Assembly: GCA_963678705.1 (NCBI GenBank)
Contig: OY783210.1
Coordinates: forward strand, 18,911,331-18,975,330
Direction: 5' to 3'
Length of the DNA: 64,000 bases
Source: Panorpa germanica
Lineage: Eukaryota > Arthropoda > Insecta > Mecoptera > Panorpidae
A program made the translations under genes and the position numbers. The notes below the pieces were generated by a model. That model searched no databases, was not told the origin of the DNA, and was given only the letters and a program-made list of their open reading frames with translations. Shown here in pieces: positions 61,980 through 64,000 of the stretch. The stretch's first letter is position 1. Every line of letters starts with the position of its first letter.

Positions 61980-64000
61980 TTTTAAATTATAATTTAGTTT
62001 TTTATATTATAATTTATATTAATATTAAAATAATTAATTAGAATATAATAGAATGATAATCTAATAATATGTTGAGCTTCCAAATAAAATAAATATTTGT
62101 TATTATTTATTAATATTATATATTACAAGATGCAATGATGCACAATTGGTTTAATTTAAGTCTATGTACAATATATAAATAATTACTTATAAATCTTATA
62201 TAAAATATTATACATCCACAATTTACAACAATAATTTTCAGCACTTGTGTTTTTGATTATTACTAATTTCCGGTTGGACTCTCTGTTAATGAGATTTTTC
62301 TCGTATAACAAATCAATAGTTAAACTTATTGACTACCGTTTAATAGATGCCGCTAACTAATCAATCTTAGAAATATGGAAATACGCTTTACAATTTGCAT
62401 AAATCTGTACAGCTTAAATTAACTAAATAAAGAAAAATTCTTTAATTATAAAAGTAAGAAGGTTGTTCAATTTTTAATAGTTATTAACGTAGTTTTGAAT
62501 GCTGAAAATTAATAATTAAATTTTTATTACATGCTTTCTTTTGCGAGATAATAACATCTAAAAGTAACTAAGTAAGTGTAATAGAAAATTCAAATTGGAT
62601 TTCAATTTTGAAATTCGCATAGAAAACTACGTTTATTAAAATGTATTAATTTTTATTAAAATTTATTTATAAAAAACTACGATAATATACATTTTTGATA
62701 ATTTTTTATATAACTCTTTTATATAACTTTCATTTTTTTACAAAATTAATTAAATTAATTATTTAGATACATAAGATTTAATTAGTATGTATATTACAAT
62801 AATAACTTTTTTTGGTATGTTAATAATACAAGTGAACAGTTTTGAATTAAATCTTCAGGTACTAAATTTCGAGACAAGTTGATTTATTCATAGAATTTAC
62901 ACCCAGTGAAAATTCGCACCTAACAGAAAAGTAAGTTACTGTCTTTGAAGCCAGTGGATCTTAAGAAATATGATATCTAATTCAGGAATGTAAAAAATAA
63001 TTTCCAATTTTAATATAATACAAATAACAAAAATATTGAGATATTTTAAATAAAGTTAATTCGATTTAGAGCAATTAATTATTCTGTTATGTTACAACTA
63101 GTTTGAAAAGTTTAGCAACAATTATTACAACTTCTTATAATATGAAGAAAAAAAATTATCAATACCTCTACTAATAATGAGAAAAAATGTATAAACTAGC
63201 CTGGAACATGAAACTAACATCCTTTGCGCGAATGAATTAAAAGCTAAACTCTTAATTTGAAGTAACATTAAAAATCAAACTTGTATCTATCACATTCATG
63301 CCACTTAAAAATAAATTATACTTAAATGAATACAATAAACTATAAGATTTAATTAAAATAAATCAAATTTAAAATAAACTCCTTTCAAAATCTTCGACAT
63401 TTTTGTAATCTTATTTGAATATCAGATGATAGCCTCAAATTGAATCATAAGCAAATTATTTTTGTGAATATATATAAACAATTTAATAACAATATACTCT
63501 TAATTATGAGCTAAGATGACTATTATTTATTTTCATAAAGATTAAATTATATTTAAGTAAAAATTAATATGTAAAGTATGAAATAGTTTAAACAAAGCTG
63601 CTAATTAGTGTCATTAATTATCAATAAATTCAAATATTAAAAAAATTCTACATTCTATATAAGAAATAATAATTAGTACATCTCAAAAATTTCATTCATT
63701 TTACTTTATCTATGTTTAAAGAACATAAATAGCTAAGTCTTGATATTTTTATTCGATTATGATAACATTTCTTTAAGTAAATAATTAAACTTGTCGAGAT
63801 TTCAGAATAAAAGATAAATTTATAATTTTAAAATATTGATAGTAGCCACTATGTTTGATATTCTAAACAAAATATGAATATTATGCAAGACAGTGTATTC
63901 ATCCATCATCAATATATATTGGTTGGAATAGTTTATTATATGCAATACAACATTTTAATTACTGGAATTTTTAATTAAAAAACAAAACAATTAAATATAT
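61980..64000. other. AT-rich right flank with diverged repeat copies
   Basis: 62018-62100 matches bases 25-110 of the window in the same orientation, including 31 identical bases (25-55 with 62018-62048). 62450-62640 is a diverged copy of the palindrome centre (AAAAGTAAGAAGG, then AACGTAGTTTTGAATGCTGA, then GGATTTCAATTTT, then AAAACTACGTT). Beyond 62650 nothing is recognised. Confidence 0.6.

Noticed and set aside
1..64000. tRNA, rRNA and snRNA genes
   Set aside because: I looked for T-loop-like GGTTCGA words and other RNA landmarks and found none in a plausible context.

Overview
The window is AT-rich nuclear DNA from an insect. It has short-exon protein genes with GT-AG introns and no operons. 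The genes (adducin/hts, a GTSF1/Asterix-like gene, a p24 cargo receptor, a GDE1-like gene, NOL9, mRpL55, TM2D2/amaretto, slit fragments) are ordinary insect genes. Base composition and protein flavour suggest Hymenoptera, possibly a bee, but that is inference and I cannot name a species.

Layout: (1) 2.4-16.0 kb, minus strand: adducin (hts). The splice junctions and phases can be read for nearly every coding exon. The exon ending at 8185 can join either of two alternative 3' ends in the same phase: a 3.5-kb acidic terminal exon with its own stop (4408-7910), or two small exons ending in the MARCKS-like basic tail (2468-2736). This resembles the Drosophila split between ovarian (Ovhts/HtsRC) and adducin-like isoforms. 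(2) 16-39 kb: mostly gene-poor AT-rich DNA, probably upstream sequence and introns. It holds several small non-autonomous DNA transposons (a hAT-type MITE with a perfect 8-bp target duplication, a near-perfect 75-bp-arm palindrome, TTAA-flanked mini-elements), some promoter-like patches and a few orphan exon candidates. (3) 39.7-49.6 kb: a compact gene cluster. GTSF1-like (-) is head-to-head with p24/TMED (+). The GDE1-like gene (-) is head-to-head with NOL9 (+). NOL9 is tail-to-tail with mRpL55 (-). mRpL55 is head-to-head with TM2D2 (+). (4) 49.8-61.9 kb: a giant imperfect palindrome of about 11.7 kb. Each arm carries the same broken, intron-containing 3' part of slit. Near the centre are oppositely oriented arrays of a 146-bp satellite, 11 copies on the left and 9 on the right. 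(5) 62-64 kb: AT-rich DNA with diverged copies of the palindrome centre and of the first 110 bases of the window.

The strongest observations are the palindrome, whose slit lesions are shared by both arms, so the decay preceded the inverted duplication; the regular 146-bp satellite in a foldback-like layout; the GDE1-like protein, which appears to have lost the catalytic residues of its family; and the large alternative adducin exon with repeated QTDI/TQT motifs of the kind bound by dynein light chain LC8. There are no CRISPR arrays, rRNA genes or tRNAs that I can support.
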